NCBI RefSeq assembly: GCF_026151205.1
Contig: NC_087074.1
Location: 10,821,226-10,885,225 of the forward strand
DNA from: Bolinopsis microptera
Taxonomy: Eukaryota; Ctenophora; Tentaculata; Lobata; Bolinopsidae
DNA: 64,000 bases
Reading direction: 5' to 3'
How positions within the stretch are numbered: position 1 is the first letter of the stretch; each line of letters starts with the position of its first letter. Made by a program: the position numbers and the translations under genes. The notes beneath the pieces are model-generated. The model ran no database searches, was not told the DNA's origin, and was given only the letters and a program-made list of their open reading frames with translations. Positions 62,804 through 64,000 of this stretch are shown here, in pieces.

Positions 62804-63403
62804 TCAGGAGGTCCTGAGCACATCATACCCCTGACCTCTGAACCTCATCTCAAGCTGATTTACTATGAAGTTGTTGTAACTGATGGGTAGCTGGTACTCT
62901 TGGAGTCTGTTCTTCAGTTCTGTGGAGGGTCTGTGTCTGATATCCTCCGGCTGGAACGGCTCCTCCACTTTGTCAGAAGGAGCTGATTTTATCCTTTTTC
63001 TTTCCACTATCTTGCAGGTAGTGCGCTTAACAGCATTCTTATCCAGAGCAGGTAAGTGAGCTTCACTGAAATTAGCTATCTGATCATCCAACTCTCTTTG
63101 TCTCCTCTTCTCTATCCGACCACTTATCTTCTTCCAGCTCTTCACCTTCTTCTTCTTGTTCTCCAGACCACAGATAATCGCAGCACTGGCTCTTCTCCAG
63201 CCATAATTTGGACTCATCCCAAACAGATCCTCGTCTTCACTGCTGATGGGGCAGATAGCAGTGCTGGAGTAGGGCATGGAGGGGGTGGTGCTGGTGACAC
63301 TGTTGGTGGTGCTGGCTCGGGGTGTCTTTGCGAACTGGACCCTCCTGCGTGTGGGGTTTATAGGAACACCGCTGGTCATTCTGTTTGTTGATCGTGCTGA
63401 CAT
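62804..63403 (-). CDS. Unnamed basic protein, single exon
   Basis: 199 residues, ATG at 63403; an in-frame stop lies upstream, and an acceptor-like TTTCACAG is 2 nt before the ATG. Sequence: Ser/Thr/Arg-rich start ('RSTNRMTSGVPINPTRRRV'), Thr/Ser-rich linker, a 'FGMSPNYGWRRASAAIICGL' segment, a strongly basic helix ('ENKKKKVKSWKKISGRIEKR'), then 'RPSTELKNRLQEYQLPISYN' and 'NFIVNQLEMRFRGQG'. The C-terminal 'LPISYNNFIV' resembles 'YPLNYNAFLV' of the gene at 59360-59883, so the two may be distant tandem paralogues. No known family recognised. Composition suggests a structural or nucleic-acid/cytoskeleton-binding protein, but this is a guess. Confidence 0.68.
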   Translation of the reverse strand: MSARSTNRMTSGVPINPTRRRVQFAKTPRASTTNSVTSTTPSMPYSSTAICPISSEDEDLFGMSPNYGWRRASAAIICGLENKKKKVKSWKKISGRIEKRRQRELDDQIANFSEAHLPALDKNAVKRTTCKIVERKRIKSAPSDKVEEPFQPEDIRHRPSTELKNRLQEYQLPISYNNFIVNQLEMRFRGQGYDVLRTS

Positions 63404-63405
63404 CA

Positions 63406-64000
63406 CTGTGAAACTGGGACTGTTAGTGTGTTGTAAAGGTTACAACTTCAAACTGTATTCAAGGGGATTCGCAAAACCAAAAAGGTTACAACTTTAAAAC
63501 TACACAACATTTTATTTGAAGACCATCATGATAATTCAACAATCTGAATTAAGTAAGACTGACTTATCTATTGTAAGATATCATAGGATGGCAATTATTA
63601 AAGGCTCGCCTTTAGTTGATCTACTAAGCAGTCAATTACTTTAATTATGGACTGTTATAATACGTGTATAGTCAGTTAATAGACGCCGGCTGATTCATTC
63701 AAAGCTTAAAGATAAATTCAACTAAAAATAGTGATTCCGTTCGCTTTTAGTTTAATATTGACAAACTCTTAACTTCAACTTTTACATAAGTTGTCGCTAT
63801 ATTTACTACCGTCCATACAGATTGGATTTAGTGATTACTGCAACATTCAATGAGCCAAACACATGGACCAAGTTTATCAAGCAAGATTTATCAAGTTTCT
63901 GCACAGCATAAATGAAACACGATTGATAGGTCACTAGCATGCTTGACTTAACACCGGATGCAGGAGCCCTTTTTTGTAAAAAATGTAAGATAAATAAAAC
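63406..64000. other. Right-edge flank, nothing recognised
   Basis: AT-rich sequence upstream of the last gene. A short repeat 'AAGGTTACAACTT' occurs twice (near 63436 and 63482). No gene supported. Confidence 0.5.

Overview
The window is nuclear DNA of an AT-rich invertebrate animal. Coding regions are split by GT-AG introns and carry animal-wide genes (GNPAT, GATAD1, VMP1, TRMT61A, a CFAP97 ciliary protein, a rhodopsin-like receptor, probably BUD13). The rest is microsatellites, minisatellites, hAT-type repeats, long poly(G)/poly(C) tracts and one intact retrotransposon. Many start codons lie a few bases behind a 3' splice-acceptor-like sequence with no visible 5' exon. This looks like spliced-leader trans-splicing and would fit a hydrozoan or another early-branching or trans-splicing animal. 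The species cannot be fixed from the sequence.

Layout. 1-16.5 kb, all minus strand: 5' part of a BUD13-like splicing factor; a complete peroxisomal GNPAT with a C-terminal SKL signal; an intronless 878-residue NERD-nuclease/helicase protein; complete GATAD1; a complete 385-residue two-membrane-segment protein I cannot name. 16.5-20.1 kb: a full-length LINE-type element with a PHD finger, reverse transcriptase and restriction-like endonuclease, flanked by a perfect 13-bp target duplication and inserted just upstream of the unnamed gene. 20-26 kb: repeat-dominated, with a 2.86-kb hAT-like element (8-bp duplication), a truncated relative, and a small hAT MITE inside that relative.

26.4-38.7 kb, plus strand: a membrane-anchored 5'-nucleotidase-like phosphoesterase, then nine-exon VMP1. 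VMP1 introns contain a complete single-exon TRMT61A in the same orientation, and three tandem arrays made from VMP1's own exon-intron boundaries. 39-53 kb: a 244-nt CT tract, a 10-bp minisatellite, and three tandem minus-strand genes for PAN-lectin-CCP-transmembrane proteins with a mosaic pattern of sharing; one has a frameshift in its signal peptide. A 44/47-bp minisatellite of about 35 copies follows. 55-64 kb: another MITE, a divergent class A GPCR, a CFAP97-family ciliary gene with an RFX X-box upstream, and two unnamed basic proteins sharing a short C-terminal motif.

The genes do not form one pathway. The points most worth following are the splice-boundary arrays and nested gene in VMP1, the NERD-helicase, the mosaic receptor cluster, and the evidence for trans-splicing. 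Multi-exon genes are given as one span, with exon coordinates in the evidence. For the genes called complete, all reading phases were checked by hand across junctions.
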